A stretch of DNA of 17,104 nt from Methanobacteriota archaeon (GTDB taxonomy: Archaea; Thermoplasmatota; Poseidoniia; Poseidoniales; Poseidoniaceae), in assembly GCA_002697705.1 (NCBI GenBank), contig NZXL01000007.1, positions 1-17,104 of the forward strand, in the 5' to 3' direction. Position numbers and translations under genes: made by a program. Each line of letters opens with the position of its first letter. Within the stretch, counting starts at the first letter, position 1. Below are positions 1-7,606 of the stretch, one piece after another. Under the pieces are notes generated by a model that saw nothing but the letters and a program-made list of their open reading frames with translations, was not told the DNA's origin and ran no database searches.

Positions 1-165
1 GCCATCTTGAATATTTTCTTGAATAGTTCCAAAGGTTGTATCATAATAGACAATCAAGTCGATTTCACTTTGCTCCTCCGAGTCATCCTCACCTCCAAAA
101 CACCCTGAGAGGCTGGCAGAGAAAATGACGAAGAACATCATCAAACTGAGTAAATGTTGTCGCAT
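1..165 (-). CDS. Putative lipoprotein, N-terminal part (runs off the window)
   Basis: Read on the minus strand from an ATG at 165-163, this frame is open to the window edge (55 codons). It begins MRQHLLSLMMFFVIFSASLS and continues GCFGGEDDSEEQSE. This is a classic lipoprotein signal: a short basic start, a hydrophobic core of about 15 residues, a lipobox ending L-S-G-C with Cys22, then a Gly/Asp/Glu-rich spacer. A stop codon (TAG) lies two codons upstream of the ATG in frame, which fixes the start. The mature protein would be lipid-anchored on the outer face of the membrane. After the spacer comes a beta-like stretch (IDLIVYYDTTFGTIQENIQDG); too little is visible to name a family. A solute-binding protein or another surface lipoprotein is possible. 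Confidence 0.75.
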   Translation of the reverse strand, partial: MRQHLLSLMMFFVIFSASLSGCFGGEDDSEEQSEIDLIVYYDTTFGTIQENIQDG

Positions 166-183
166 GTGCTAATGTAGAAGGCG

Positions 184-195
184 CTTATTGATAAG
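184..195 (-). promoter_or_regulatory. AT-rich palindrome, possible TATA element of the lipoprotein gene
   Basis: The sequence CTTAT-TG-ATAAG is a perfect 5-bp inverted repeat with a 2-nt spacer. Its centre lies about 25 nt upstream of the lipoprotein ATG on the minus strand, the usual TATA-to-start distance for an archaeal leaderless transcript. The match to the archaeal TATA consensus is only approximate, and it could equally be an operator. The rest of 166-302 is T-rich with no other recognisable element. Confidence 0.25.
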
Positions 196-302
196 TAAAT
201 TCCATTTTTCCATTATTTTTAACTTATTTTTGCCTTTTTTGAATTGTGGCAGCAAGCAAAACAATCGGTGCATTGAAAATGGGGAAGGTCGGCGGTTGAG
301 AT

Positions 303-380
303 AACGAGGTGGGGTAGTCTGGATATCCCGTCGGGCTCATAACCCGGAGATCGATGGTTCAAATCCATCCCTCGTTACCA
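303..380 (+). tRNA. Initiator tRNA-Met (anticodon CAT)
   Basis: The sequence folds into a full cloverleaf without an intron. The acceptor stem AACGAGG (303-309) pairs perfectly with CCTCGTT (370-376), followed by discriminator A377 and an encoded CCA (378-380). The D stem is GGG/CCC (312-314 with 327-329), with a T-T opposition instead of a fourth pair. The anticodon stem is TCGGG/CCCGG around the loop CTCATAA, with anticodon CAT at 338-340. The T stem is GATGG/CCATC with loop TTCAAAT. The A1-U72 end pair and the three consecutive G-C pairs next to the anticodon loop are hallmarks of the archaeal initiator, and they argue against elongator Met or the CAU-bearing tRNA-Ile2. The gene converges with the minus-strand CDS ending at 383. 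Confidence 0.95.
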
Positions 381-382
381 AT

Positions 383-1117
383 CTAAACATACTCGTGGTA
401 GTCGTATTTGGGCTTTAGTGAGTCAAGCGCAGTTTGCAATCTTGCGTTAGCCGCAGCCTCTCCTCGTTCGATTGCTCCAATTTCTTGAAGGATTTTTTCC
501 GATAGTTGTTTTGCTTCAGGAAAACCATTCCCTGCTATGAGACTTAGCGCTTGACTAACTTCATGTGCATTAGCAGGTGGTAAATCGACCGGCTGGATAA
601 TATAATTTCCATTACTTCTAATGACTGGCCCTGCCGAAGTTGTACAGTTCAGTAGTCTTTTGACGATCTTTTTATCATCATTATAGTGATTAAATGCTTC
701 AAGTGCCACAGCGATATTTCCGGGAGAATTCCGTTCACATCTCAAATAATACTTCTTTGCAGCCCTCTTTTTTTGTGCAGATGCGAAAACATTTGCACAC
801 CTTCTATAATCTTCAAATATCGGCCTCATCATTTCAACTGTCATAGAATCGCTCGACTTAATCATAGATGTCAATTTTTTACGTTCACGAAGAAGAGTTT
901 TCGCAGAAGCAATTGCCTTTGACGCTTTACTTCTCAACACAAGAACATCGCATAGTATTCGAAGCCCTTTGACCAACATTACTTGGGAATTCAAATCTCT
1001 TTTTTTCATTGAAAGAAACATGTCGGTGAATTGTGTTGCCATCACTTCAGACATTTCCAACCGTCCATCTTTGATGTAACTCTCCAGTTGGAGCAGTGTC
1101 TGGTTAGGGTCACTCAT
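383..1117 (-). CDS. Conserved-looking helical protein of unknown function
   Basis: The protein is about 244 residues, mostly alpha-helical by composition, with no signal peptide or membrane segment. The family is not recognised. The middle is rich in Lys/Arg and Ala (for example KKRAAKKYYLRCERNSPGNI), and successive amphipathic helices give a TPR-like or solenoid feel, but no canonical repeat can be set out. The C-terminus ends in an aromatic, charged tail (YDYHEYV). The frame stays open upstream to a TTG at 1144, and there is an ATG at 1126. I chose the ATG at 1117 (MSDPNQTLLQ) because it begins a normal soluble N-terminus, whereas the extension (MHCLFIMFG) looks spurious. No Shine-Dalgarno sequence supports any of the three. 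The TAG stop at 385-383 lies 2 nt beyond the tRNA CCA, so the two genes are tail to tail. Confidence 0.7.
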   Translation of the reverse strand: MSDPNQTLLQLESYIKDGRLEMSEVMATQFTDMFLSMKKRDLNSQVMLVKGLRILCDVLVLRSKASKAIASAKTLLRERKKLTSMIKSSDSMTVEMMRPIFEDYRRCANVFASAQKKRAAKKYYLRCERNSPGNIAVALEAFNHYNDDKKIVKRLLNCTTSAGPVIRSNGNYIIQPVDLPPANAHEVSQALSLIAGNGFPEAKQLSEKILQEIGAIERGEAAANARLQTALDSLKPKYDYHEYV

Positions 1118-1239
1118 TCCAAACATAATGAACAAACAATGCAAAACGACATTACCTTTGATGCCTTCTATGCTTAGTATCCATCAAAAATTAATCTTTC
1201 AAAGCGATATTGTTTAATCGATGACTTTGAGGCACTGAT

Positions 1240-1782
1240 ATGCAGGATGACTTGTGTATTGCAATTTCAGGGACACCTGGATGTGGTAAAACCTCGTTAT
1301 CAAAACTTTTTGAGAGTAATGACGTTCCAGTTTATTCTGTTAAACAACTGGCTGAACAATTTGAGTGCATAGGGCATGAAGACCAATCAGATGGAGCGCA
1401 AGAGATCGATATTCACAAGTTGTCCGATGAGTGGGAAAATGAAGACACAGGGCTAGTTATTATCGAAGGGCACCTTTCTCATTTCCTCGACCTAGATGCT
1501 ATAGTTCTTTTAAGATGTAATCCAAAGGAAATAGAAACAAGATTGAAGACTCGAGAATATTCCAATCAAAAAATTAAGGCTAATAGCGAATGGGAATTGA
1601 TAGCAGGAAATTGGTCTGAACTATTAGAGTTTGAAATTGAGTTGCCAATTATCGAATTAGACTCAACTTCACAAAGTCCAGAAAAATTGTTCCAATTAGT
1701 GAATGATTGGATTTTAGAAGGTCTTCCGTATACATCGGTAGCTGAGGAGTCCAAACTAGCGATAGATTGGATGAAAAGTTGA
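1240..1782 (+). CDS. fap7: Fap7/AK6-like adenylate kinase (ribosome biogenesis NTPase)
   Basis: This 180-residue P-loop kinase is the usual size for the archaeal AK6/Fap7 family. The Walker A loop GTPGCGKTS lies at residues 11-19. An EGHLSH motif at 76-81 occupies the Walker-B-like position seen as EGHYA in archaeal relatives. The segment LLRCNPKEIETRLKTREYS (90-108) supplies the adenine-side and LID-type arginines (R101, R105), and a following K-x-x-A-N-x-E-x-E helix is typical of the family. In eukaryotes and characterised archaea Fap7 binds ribosomal protein uS11 and acts with it in late small-subunit maturation, with adenylate kinase and ATPase activity; that role is transferred by family. 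GAGG at 1229-1232 lies 7 nt before the ATG and supports this start. The next gene follows after 57 nt on the same strand, a pairing common in Euryarchaeota. The protein is cytoplasmic. Confidence 0.85.
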   Translation: MQDDLCIAISGTPGCGKTSLSKLFESNDVPVYSVKQLAEQFECIGHEDQSDGAQEIDIHKLSDEWENEDTGLVIIEGHLSHFLDLDAIVLLRCNPKEIETRLKTREYSNQKIKANSEWELIAGNWSELLEFEIELPIIELDSTSQSPEKLFQLVNDWILEGLPYTSVAEESKLAIDWMKS

Positions 1783-1839
1783 AATTTTAACCGCAACAAT
1801 CAACCCCCTAATTCATTTGCGTCAAGCCGAGGAAGTCAT

Positions 1840-2541
1840 ATGGCTCTTGAAAAGTTGAGGAATTATTGGGAGCAAGCGCTTGTTCCAATCGTGAAATCAT
1901 TATCTAAATTTTCTCCAGCAACAATCACATGGGTTGCATTACCAATCGGCATACTAGGCGGCCTAGCTATTTTTACTGCATCAGAAGATTCCTTAGGGGC
2001 TTCAATGCTATTTGGTGGTGGTTTATTGATTGCCATAGCAATGATTCTCGATGGCTTAGATGGGCCTGTTGCAAGGGCTACTGGTAGAGTTACAAGGTGG
2101 GGCGATTACTTGGACCATACCTTCGATAGACTATTGGATGCAGCATGGATAATTTGTATCGCTGGCTCTGTATTTGTAGATGATTTAATTTTAGGACTTT
2201 CAGCAGCATGGTTAACTCTTCTTGGCTCTTATATGGGCACTCAAGCACAAGCGGTGGCTGGAACGAGAAACTATCGTGGATTTTCGCGTGCTGATAGAAC
2301 TATTTTGAGCATTGTAGCTATTTTTGCTATGGGTTTTATGTTGTATATGGGCGAGAGCAGTTGGGGGACTTTCCCTGCGCCTTTTGACCACATTTCGATA
2401 AATCCGCTTAGCCTAGTAGTATTCATTTCAGCAATTGGGGGTTTGTGGACTTTCTTGATTAGATTCATACAGGCTAGAGAAAAAATTCAGCAAATAGATC
2501 GAGAAAACCCACTGCCACAAAACAATTCTCAAGAGGAATAA
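1840..2541 (+). CDS. CDP-alcohol phosphatidyltransferase, probably archaetidylinositol phosphate synthase
   Basis: This 233-residue integral membrane enzyme carries the complete family signature D-G-x2-A-R-x8-G-x3-D-x3-D: D74 G75, A78 R79, G88, D92 and D96, preceded by D71 G72. The aspartates bind divalent metal and catalyse transfer of a phosphoalcohol from a CDP-activated lipid. About six membrane segments are visible: roughly residues 27-48, 53-73, 103-118, 118-135, 152-168 and 192-210. The N-terminus, a short amphipathic stretch then S-P-A-T-I-T, is typical of the archaeal AIP-synthase subgroup, which makes archaetidyl-myo-inositol-1-phosphate from CDP-archaeol and inositol-3-phosphate. 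The substrate is inferred; another polar head group is possible. GAGGAA (1829-1834) sits 5 nt before the ATG. Co-orientation with the Fap7-like gene suggests one transcript. Confidence 0.85.
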   Translation: MALEKLRNYWEQALVPIVKSLSKFSPATITWVALPIGILGGLAIFTASEDSLGASMLFGGGLLIAIAMILDGLDGPVARATGRVTRWGDYLDHTFDRLLDAAWIICIAGSVFVDDLILGLSAAWLTLLGSYMGTQAQAVAGTRNYRGFSRADRTILSIVAIFAMGFMLYMGESSWGTFPAPFDHISINPLSLVVFISAIGGLWTFLIRFIQAREKIQQIDRENPLPQNNSQEE

Positions 2542-2602
2542 ACCAACCGCGGTGGATTCAAAAAGCCCCAAAAACCGCCTCATTTATCTTACCTTGGAGC
2601 GG

Positions 2603-2613
2603 TATACTCATAA
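2603..2613 (+). promoter_or_regulatory. Possible TATA box for the 1070-residue surface protein gene
   Basis: TATACTCATAA lies with its centre about 27 nt upstream of the first ATG of the downstream gene. There is no Shine-Dalgarno sequence before that ATG, which fits a leaderless archaeal transcript. Just upstream, 2546-2553 is a short perfect palindrome (ACCGCGGT) right after the previous stop codon; its meaning is unclear. Confidence 0.35.
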
Positions 2614-2633
2614 CAGTTGCATGTTAGAAAGAA

Positions 2634-5600
2634 ATGATGACGGGTAGTTCGCACGGTAAAGATGGGAAACTTATCGCTACATTATTAGTCGCACTGATGG
2701 CATTTTCTGTAATTCCAATCATGACAGCATCGGCTGAAGATTATGGCGATCCAATGAACCTTCAAGCACAAGATATAGCTGCAACATTTGATACAAGTAC
2801 GGAATTAACCACTATCACTTGGCGTAATATAGATTCGCCAGGTGCCGAATTGAATAATATATTTGATGCGGTATACAATATTTATCGACACACAGAGAAC
2901 ATTTCTAGAGACACAATTGGCCAAGCCCAATTAATCTATCAAGTCGATGCTTGTAATCCTTCTCAGATAGGAGGGTCGACCAGTAGATATGATTGTATGG
3001 CCTTTAATGGCTCTCACCCAGGGCACAGTTTTTCTTATCTTGTATCTCCTGGCACCAATGACACATTCTATTATGCGATAACTACGACCATTTCAACAGT
3101 AGGCACATCCGAGGAATTGATATTCAATGAATCTAGTCTTTATCACGGTGTTCAAGAAGTAACAACTCCAATTAGGACTCCTTATAATTTACAAGCAAGT
3201 TTTGATGCATTATCTAGTACCACCACACTAAACTGGGTGAATTATAATGACATTTTCCCAATACTTCCTGAAAATGGCCCAGATGCTTATTCTACAAGAA
3301 TATGGAAAACAACAGAGCCATTGACTCGCCAAACTGCCTTTTCACTATTGAGCGCAACAACTCCGATAGCCAACTTAAGTGCAGGAGTTTCAACTTACGT
3401 TGTAGATGTTCCCGCCCAAACAGATTCAGATTATTACTATTCCATTACTTATTTCCTTCCAAATTGGACCAATGGAAATCAAGACTATGAAGATATTAGG
3501 TTCTTGTCAAATAATGCATTAACATCTCCAATTACAGAAGATAATTTACCTCCTCAAAAGGTCAGTTCTGTAACCACAGCCTTCATTCCAGACTCGGCTA
3601 CTGGTGGCGGAAAGACCATAATTTCCTGGGATGAAGTTGAAACTGAAACAGGAGAGTCATATGCGATTTACTCATCTGGCTCTATGTTTAACAACACTAC
3701 CTCTTTTGGCCCAACTATTATTTCAATAGTCCCAGAGGGACAAGAATCTCTTGAGCATCAATTACCTATTGGTAGGCTAGGGCATTCAACTTATTGCGTT
3801 GTAGTAATTGATGTAAATGGTGTTTTTGACACAAATATCCCTCCATCCTCTTGTTCAACAGTTTACGAGGATGCCTTCTATAATTGGACAGCAGAACCCA
3901 CTCAAGTTTCAGCAGAATTCATCGGAAATGCAACAACAGTTGTACAATGGAAAGATCAATTGGGGGCAGAAGGAGAAGTATATCACATCTGGCGGTCTGA
4001 TTATTTGGTAAGTGGAAGTCAATTTGTCCCCAACCAAACGGTGTTCTGGATGGCCAGCGTCCCTGACGGCATACAAATTGCACATATCGAAGTGCCTGCC
4101 GAAGTTGACAGATTGTCATTTTATTTCGTAACCTCTGAAGCACTTTATCAACATGTAAATGGAACTTATCACTATACAAGTTTAGTTCAAAATTGGGCAG
4201 GTGCAATAGCAGAGAACACTGTCACTCCTTCAAATCCCCTCATCAATTCTTTAACAGTAGATGGAGAATCTAATTTGGTTATGCTGGAATGGCTAAATAA
4301 TGGCCAAATTGATTTTGAACAATACACAGTTTGGAAACATTGGGGAAGTCCTTTTGGAGAAGATGAAGATCAACCAACAAATATTTCTTTTGAAAGCGGT
4401 TGGCAGATTTACGACGCAGGGATAATCGACTCAGGGGCGTCATGGCATTCACATAGTTTCTCTAGAACATATAACATTCAACCTGAAATAGAGCGAGAAG
4501 CATGGTTTGCAGTTACCATCTCTGATATGTATGGCAATGAAAATTTGGAAGCTAGACCTGGTTCAGGTGGTAATGCGCTAAAGATCAAGGAAGATTCAAT
4601 CAAGCCAACAGCAAATTACACGCTCTATGATGGAAATGACAATCGATATAATAGCCCCTCCTTGGTTTCTGGAAATTATAAAATTATAGTTACTATTGAC
4701 GAATATCTCCTCATAGATCCTCGAATGGAAATAACTACTGAAACGGGTGGAGTCATAACTGGCGGTATGAAGCAGATGCTATCATATGCAGACAACTTGG
4801 CAAATGATGAATTAGGACCACAATATTACCTGACATTTTCTATATCCAATACAGTTTCTGCCGGAACAATCAATTTCAACATGACACTTACTGATGAAAG
4901 TCAAAATGCAAATGAGATTCAATGGGACAACCGTAGTCTAGATGCTACAAATCCATCCATGCAAGTTTATTCTCCAGCCTCGGGCAGCGATGGCTCGAAA
5001 TATTTGTATGGCAACTCCATTCAATTATTGGCAGGAGTGACCGATGACGTTCAAGTTTCTTCATTCCAATATCGATTTACATATAATTACGGCTCAGGTT
5101 CAACTTCAACCTCTCCATGGACTACGCCGGATGAAATTCAAGATATCTTTGGAGATAATAGTTCACTTGTTATGGATGTGCCAATAAATGCCGGTAATTT
5201 TGAATCTGGCCAACATGCAGTTACATTTAGGGCGATTGATTCTGCAGGTAACCAAGTTCTCTCACAGGTAATATTTGTTGTTGATAATTGCCGTAATAGG
5301 CTCGATGGAACTACAGTCTGTAATTACGAAGAGTCACTGAAACCAGAACCAGAACCAGTAATCGTGAATCCTTCGTATAGCGACCCCCCATACGTCATGG
5401 TTTGGGTTCTTTCGGGTATTGTTTTCTTTTCATTGGTTACAATGTTACTGGTAATTAGAACTAGTATGAAAAGCCCTAAGAAATCTTCAGGTGATGATGA
5501 AGATGAGGATGACTGGATGTCCGAATTCATTGGTACAACGCAAACGGTGGATATGGATGAACTAACTCAAACTCAACCAACACAGAAAGAATTGCCAACT

Positions 5601-5846
5601 ATCGAAGAAGAGGAAGAAGAGGAAGAAGATCCATTTGCAGTTAATGTACCTACTCGTAAAAGCCGTCGAAGAAAAGCCCCTGTGGTTGAAGAAGAGGAAG
5701 AAGACGAGGATGACGACCCATTCTTTGGCCTAGATGATGAAGAAGAGGAAGAAAAGCCCAAGAAGCGCCAAGTTGGTAGACGAACAGCACCAAAGAACGC
5801 TCCAAAGAGGCGGCAAGTCGGACGACGCAAGAAATCTAGTGATTGA
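2634..5846 (+). CDS. Large surface protein: signal peptide, FnIII/Ig-like domains, membrane anchor, charged cytoplasmic tail
   Basis: The protein has 1070 residues. Residues 1-35 form a signal peptide (basic start, hydrophobic 13-31, cleavage near A-S-A|E-D). Residues 40-650 look like about five fibronectin-III-like units of 100-130 residues, with recurring starts of the type P-x-N/K-V/L-x-A and beta-strand cores such as T-x-I-T-W and Y-x-I-Y. Two further bacterial-Ig-like units follow (about 655-770 and 771-885), the second ending AIDSAGNQVLSQVIFVVDNC. A single membrane helix lies at 919-943. The rest is a cytoplasmic tail of about 127 residues alternating acidic runs with basic patches and a duplicated RQVGRR motif. 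No catalytic motif was found, so a structural, adhesive or scaffold role is inferred. Two ATGs stand in tandem at 2634 and 2637; which is used makes no practical difference. The domain count comes from reading by eye and is approximate. Confidence 0.85.
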   Translation: MMTGSSHGKDGKLIATLLVALMAFSVIPIMTASAEDYGDPMNLQAQDIAATFDTSTELTTITWRNIDSPGAELNNIFDAVYNIYRHTENISRDTIGQAQLIYQVDACNPSQIGGSTSRYDCMAFNGSHPGHSFSYLVSPGTNDTFYYAITTTISTVGTSEELIFNESSLYHGVQEVTTPIRTPYNLQASFDALSSTTTLNWVNYNDIFPILPENGPDAYSTRIWKTTEPLTRQTAFSLLSATTPIANLSAGVSTYVVDVPAQTDSDYYYSITYFLPNWTNGNQDYEDIRFLSNNALTSPITEDNLPPQKVSSVTTAFIPDSATGGGKTIISWDEVETETGESYAIYSSGSMFNNTTSFGPTIISIVPEGQESLEHQLPIGRLGHSTYCVVVIDVNGVFDTNIPPSSCSTVYEDAFYNWTAEPTQVSAEFIGNATTVVQWKDQLGAEGEVYHIWRSDYLVSGSQFVPNQTVFWMASVPDGIQIAHIEVPAEVDRLSFYFVTSEALYQHVNGTYHYTSLVQNWAGAIAENTVTPSNPLINSLTVDGESNLVMLEWLNNGQIDFEQYTVWKHWGSPFGEDEDQPTNISFESGWQIYDAGIIDSGASWHSHSFSRTYNIQPEIEREAWFAVTISDMYGNENLEARPGSGGNALKIKEDSIKPTANYTLYDGNDNRYNSPSLVSGNYKIIVTIDEYLLIDPRMEITTETGGVITGGMKQMLSYADNLANDELGPQYYLTFSISNTVSAGTINFNMTLTDESQNANEIQWDNRSLDATNPSMQVYSPASGSDGSKYLYGNSIQLLAGVTDDVQVSSFQYRFTYNYGSGSTSTSPWTTPDEIQDIFGDNSSLVMDVPINAGNFESGQHAVTFRAIDSAGNQVLSQVIFVVDNCRNRLDGTTVCNYEESLKPEPEPVIVNPSYSDPPYVMVWVLSGIVFFSLVTMLLVIRTSMKSPKKSSGDDEDEDDWMSEFIGTTQTVDMDELTQTQPTQKELPTIEEEEEEEEDPFAVNVPTRKSRRRKAPVVEEEEEDEDDDPFFGLDDEEEEEKPKKRQVGRRTAPKNAPKRRQVGRRKKSSD
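5604..5755 (+). repeat. Low-complexity GAA/GAG runs coding for acidic tail segments
   Basis: Three purine-rich blocks (5604-5629, about 5688-5710 and about 5735-5755) built from GAA, GAG and GAT codons encode the Glu/Asp runs of the surface protein tail. The blocks mix GAA and GAG, so they look selected at protein level and are not a simple DNA microsatellite. They produce poly-Ser antisense frames that are not genes. Confidence 0.7.
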
Positions 5847-5870
5847 GTTGAAATCAATAGATTAACTCAA
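5843..5870 (+). other. Hairpin spanning the stop codon of the surface protein gene
   Basis: TTGAGTTGA (5843-5851) pairs with TTAACTCAA (5862-5870): seven perfect pairs, one G-U and one further A-U pair, around a 10-nt loop. The 5' arm contains the TGA stop at 5844-5846 and the 3' arm ends 25 nt before the antiporter ATG. No T-run follows, so it is not a classical terminator. It could be a processing site, an mRNA 3'-end stabiliser or an operator. Confidence 0.4.
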
Positions 5871-5895
5871 AGAGTAACATCACCTGCCTCGAGTT

Positions 5896-7056
5896 ATGTC
5901 GCAATCAGTTGCCGAAGACATCGTCGAAGAAGCGGTCGAACAAATAGAACATACCATGGAACGCCTAATTGATTCTTTTAATCCAATGAAGAATAAATTA
6001 AATTGGTTATTATTGGCACTTCCAATCGCCATTTGGGCGAATTTTTCACACAATCAAGCGATGGCATTTTTGTTTTCCATGATCGCAATCATGCCTCTGG
6101 CTTTTCTAATGGGCAAGGGAACAGAAGAAATTGCCCTTCGGACTGGAGAGTCAATAGGGGGATTACTAAACGCGACATTTGGTAATGCAGTAGAATTGAT
6201 TATTGCAGGTTTAGCAATTTATACTGCCTCAAAAAACCCAGATGTTGTTGAAACAATGGTTACAGTAACACAAGCATCTCTTATTGGGTCTATATTGGGT
6301 AATTTACTATTGGTTCTTGGATTAGCTATTTGCTGGGGAGGGATTAAACATAAAAATCAGACTTTTAACAATCAAGCAAGTCAAATGAACGGCTCTTTAC
6401 TTTTATTGGCGGTTGTTGCTTTCATTATTCCAAGCGCGGTACACCACTCCGGCGGTTCAGATGTCGACATTGAAAAACTATCCCACTATGCTGCAATTGT
6501 ATTACTTTTAATATATGGATTGGCCCTTTTATTCCAATTAAAAACCCATTCTGATGTTTTCGCTACAGAAGCAGGACATGGCACCCATGAAGACCCTATG
6601 ATGACAAACAGAGATGCTTGGACGCTATTACTGATGGCAACTGCCTTGGTAGGCTGGATGGCTCACATTTTAGTCCATTCACTAGAAGCAGCAGTCGATG
6701 AATGGAATATGCCTGAACTATTTATCGGAGTGATCTTATTGCCATTCTTTGGTAATGCTGCAGAGCATTTTACTGCAGTTATTGTAGCAGGTAAAGACAA
6801 GATGGACCTTTCTCTTGCAATAGCAATCGGCAGTAGCGTACAAATCGCTCTGTTCGCAGCTCCTTTGATGGTATTACTTGCATGGGGGTTAGGAGTTCCA
6901 TTAACATTAGAATTCGGGATGCTTGAGACTGCAGCCACTTTCATGTCGGTACTAGTCGCAAATTCAATTTTAGCAGATGGTAAAAGTAATTGGTTGGAAG
7001 GGGCTATGCTTCTAGCCAGTTATGTAATTCTCGCGCTTGCTTTCTTCCTTTCATGA
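5896..7056 (+). CDS. cax: CAX-type Ca2+/H+ antiporter (CaCA superfamily)
   Basis: The protein has 386 residues, the usual length for bacterial and fungal CAX proteins, with about eleven membrane helices. The two inverted-repeat signature motifs are present: GNAVE at 96-100 within LLNATFGNAVELIIAG, and GNAAE at 286-290 within FFGNAAEHFTAV. Their acidic residues E100 and E290 are the expected cation ligands. The C-terminus A-D-G-K-S-N-W-L-E-G (360-369) is also diagnostic of CAX. The family expels Ca2+ in exchange for protons across the cytoplasmic membrane. A polar central loop between the halves (about 217-240) carries several His and acidic residues (H218, H228, H231), comparable in position to the acidic helix of other CAX proteins. 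The N-terminus is a 34-residue charged amphipathic extension. The start is the only ATG near the frame opening; no strong Shine-Dalgarno sequence precedes it. Confidence 0.9.
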   Translation: MSQSVAEDIVEEAVEQIEHTMERLIDSFNPMKNKLNWLLLALPIAIWANFSHNQAMAFLFSMIAIMPLAFLMGKGTEEIALRTGESIGGLLNATFGNAVELIIAGLAIYTASKNPDVVETMVTVTQASLIGSILGNLLLVLGLAICWGGIKHKNQTFNNQASQMNGSLLLLAVVAFIIPSAVHHSGGSDVDIEKLSHYAAIVLLLIYGLALLFQLKTHSDVFATEAGHGTHEDPMMTNRDAWTLLLMATALVGWMAHILVHSLEAAVDEWNMPELFIGVILLPFFGNAAEHFTAVIVAGKDKMDLSLAIAIGSSVQIALFAAPLMVLLAWGLGVPLTLEFGMLETAATFMSVLVANSILADGKSNWLEGAMLLASYVILALAFFLS

Positions 7057-7075
7057 GGCGATAAACTTGGCTTCA

Positions 7076-7606
7076 ATGAATGGTAAAATAGGTTATACAA
7101 TCACTGTTGTGGCAGTTATATTATTGATTGTAGGGACGATTGGAATTTCTTTTGATGATGAAGTTAATGACATCCCAACCCCAAATACGCCCAGAGCAGT
7201 ATATTTTGCCGATGAACCACTTCAAGACAATCCAGTTGCATTATTACTTTCAGCAAAGACAACTATGACTTGGGATAGAAGTGATATTTATCTGGTCATT
7301 GCAGATGAAGACAAGAAAAAGCAGTGTGATAATATTGCCCCAATTGAATTGATATCTCCGGGTAGTACTACCTGTAAAGCAGAAGATAGCGGATATGAGA
7401 AAGTTGGTCTAGACAATTCAACAGGATTAGAATGGACAGTGGAGAATGGAGATTACTTTGTTGGCATTGGTACATTGGGCGACAGTATTCCAGAAGACCT
7501 TGAATTAAATGTGGATTATACAGTTGAATTGAATTTATCTGCGGCTGGATATTTCCTAATTTTATTATTAGGTGCTTGCGGTATTACATTAATCAAGTAT
7601 GATTGA
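7076..7606 (+). CDS. Small membrane protein of unknown function
   Basis: The protein has 176 residues with a membrane helix at each end (about 5-25 and 157-173) and a polar domain of about 130 residues between them, probably outside the cell. The domain has two Cys (in K-K-Q-C-D-N and T-T-C-K-A), possibly disulfide-linked, and beta-type composition. The family is not recognised. The frame is open back to a TTG at 7037 overlapping the antiporter gene, but the ATG at 7076 gives a clean membrane-protein N-terminus (MNGKIGYT) and leaves a 19-nt gap; I prefer it. GAGGCG at 7055-7060 is too far for a good ribosome site. The gene probably shares a transcript with the antiporter. Its TGA (7604-7606) directly abuts the TAA of the convergent gene. 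The layout, an N-terminal helix then a polar loop then a second helix, resembles that of the protein at 10229-10957. Confidence 0.75.
   Translation: MNGKIGYTITVVAVILLIVGTIGISFDDEVNDIPTPNTPRAVYFADEPLQDNPVALLLSAKTTMTWDRSDIYLVIADEDKKKQCDNIAPIELISPGSTTCKAEDSGYEKVGLDNSTGLEWTVENGDYFVGIGTLGDSIPEDLELNVDYTVELNLSAAGYFLILLLGACGITLIKYD

Noticed and set aside
303..380. tRNA as an elongator Met or CAU-type Ile tRNA
   Set aside because: The A1-U72 pair and the three G-C pairs flanking the anticodon loop are the archaeal initiator pattern.
303..380. tRNA 3' end as an integration (att) site
   Set aside because: No integrase gene and no second copy of the tRNA 3' end was seen in the window.
1118..1144. TTG start (or ATG 1126) for the minus-strand helical protein
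   Set aside because: The extra residues (MHCLFIMFG) are hydrophobic and unlike the rest of the protein, and no Shine-Dalgarno sequence supports them; it remains possible.
5604..5755. Purine-rich blocks considered as a tandem repeat array or CRISPR
   Set aside because: There is no constant repeat and spacer pattern, and the blocks are in frame and code for acidic residues.
5573..5857. Minus-strand frame with long poly-Ser runs
   Set aside because: It is the antisense of the GAA/GAG blocks in the surface protein tail; the Ser runs are a direct consequence of that composition. The same holds for the frame at 5324-5530.
7037..7075. TTG start extending the small membrane protein into the antiporter gene
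   Set aside because: The ATG at 7076 gives a clean N-terminus directly before the membrane helix; the extension is polar and has no ribosome site.
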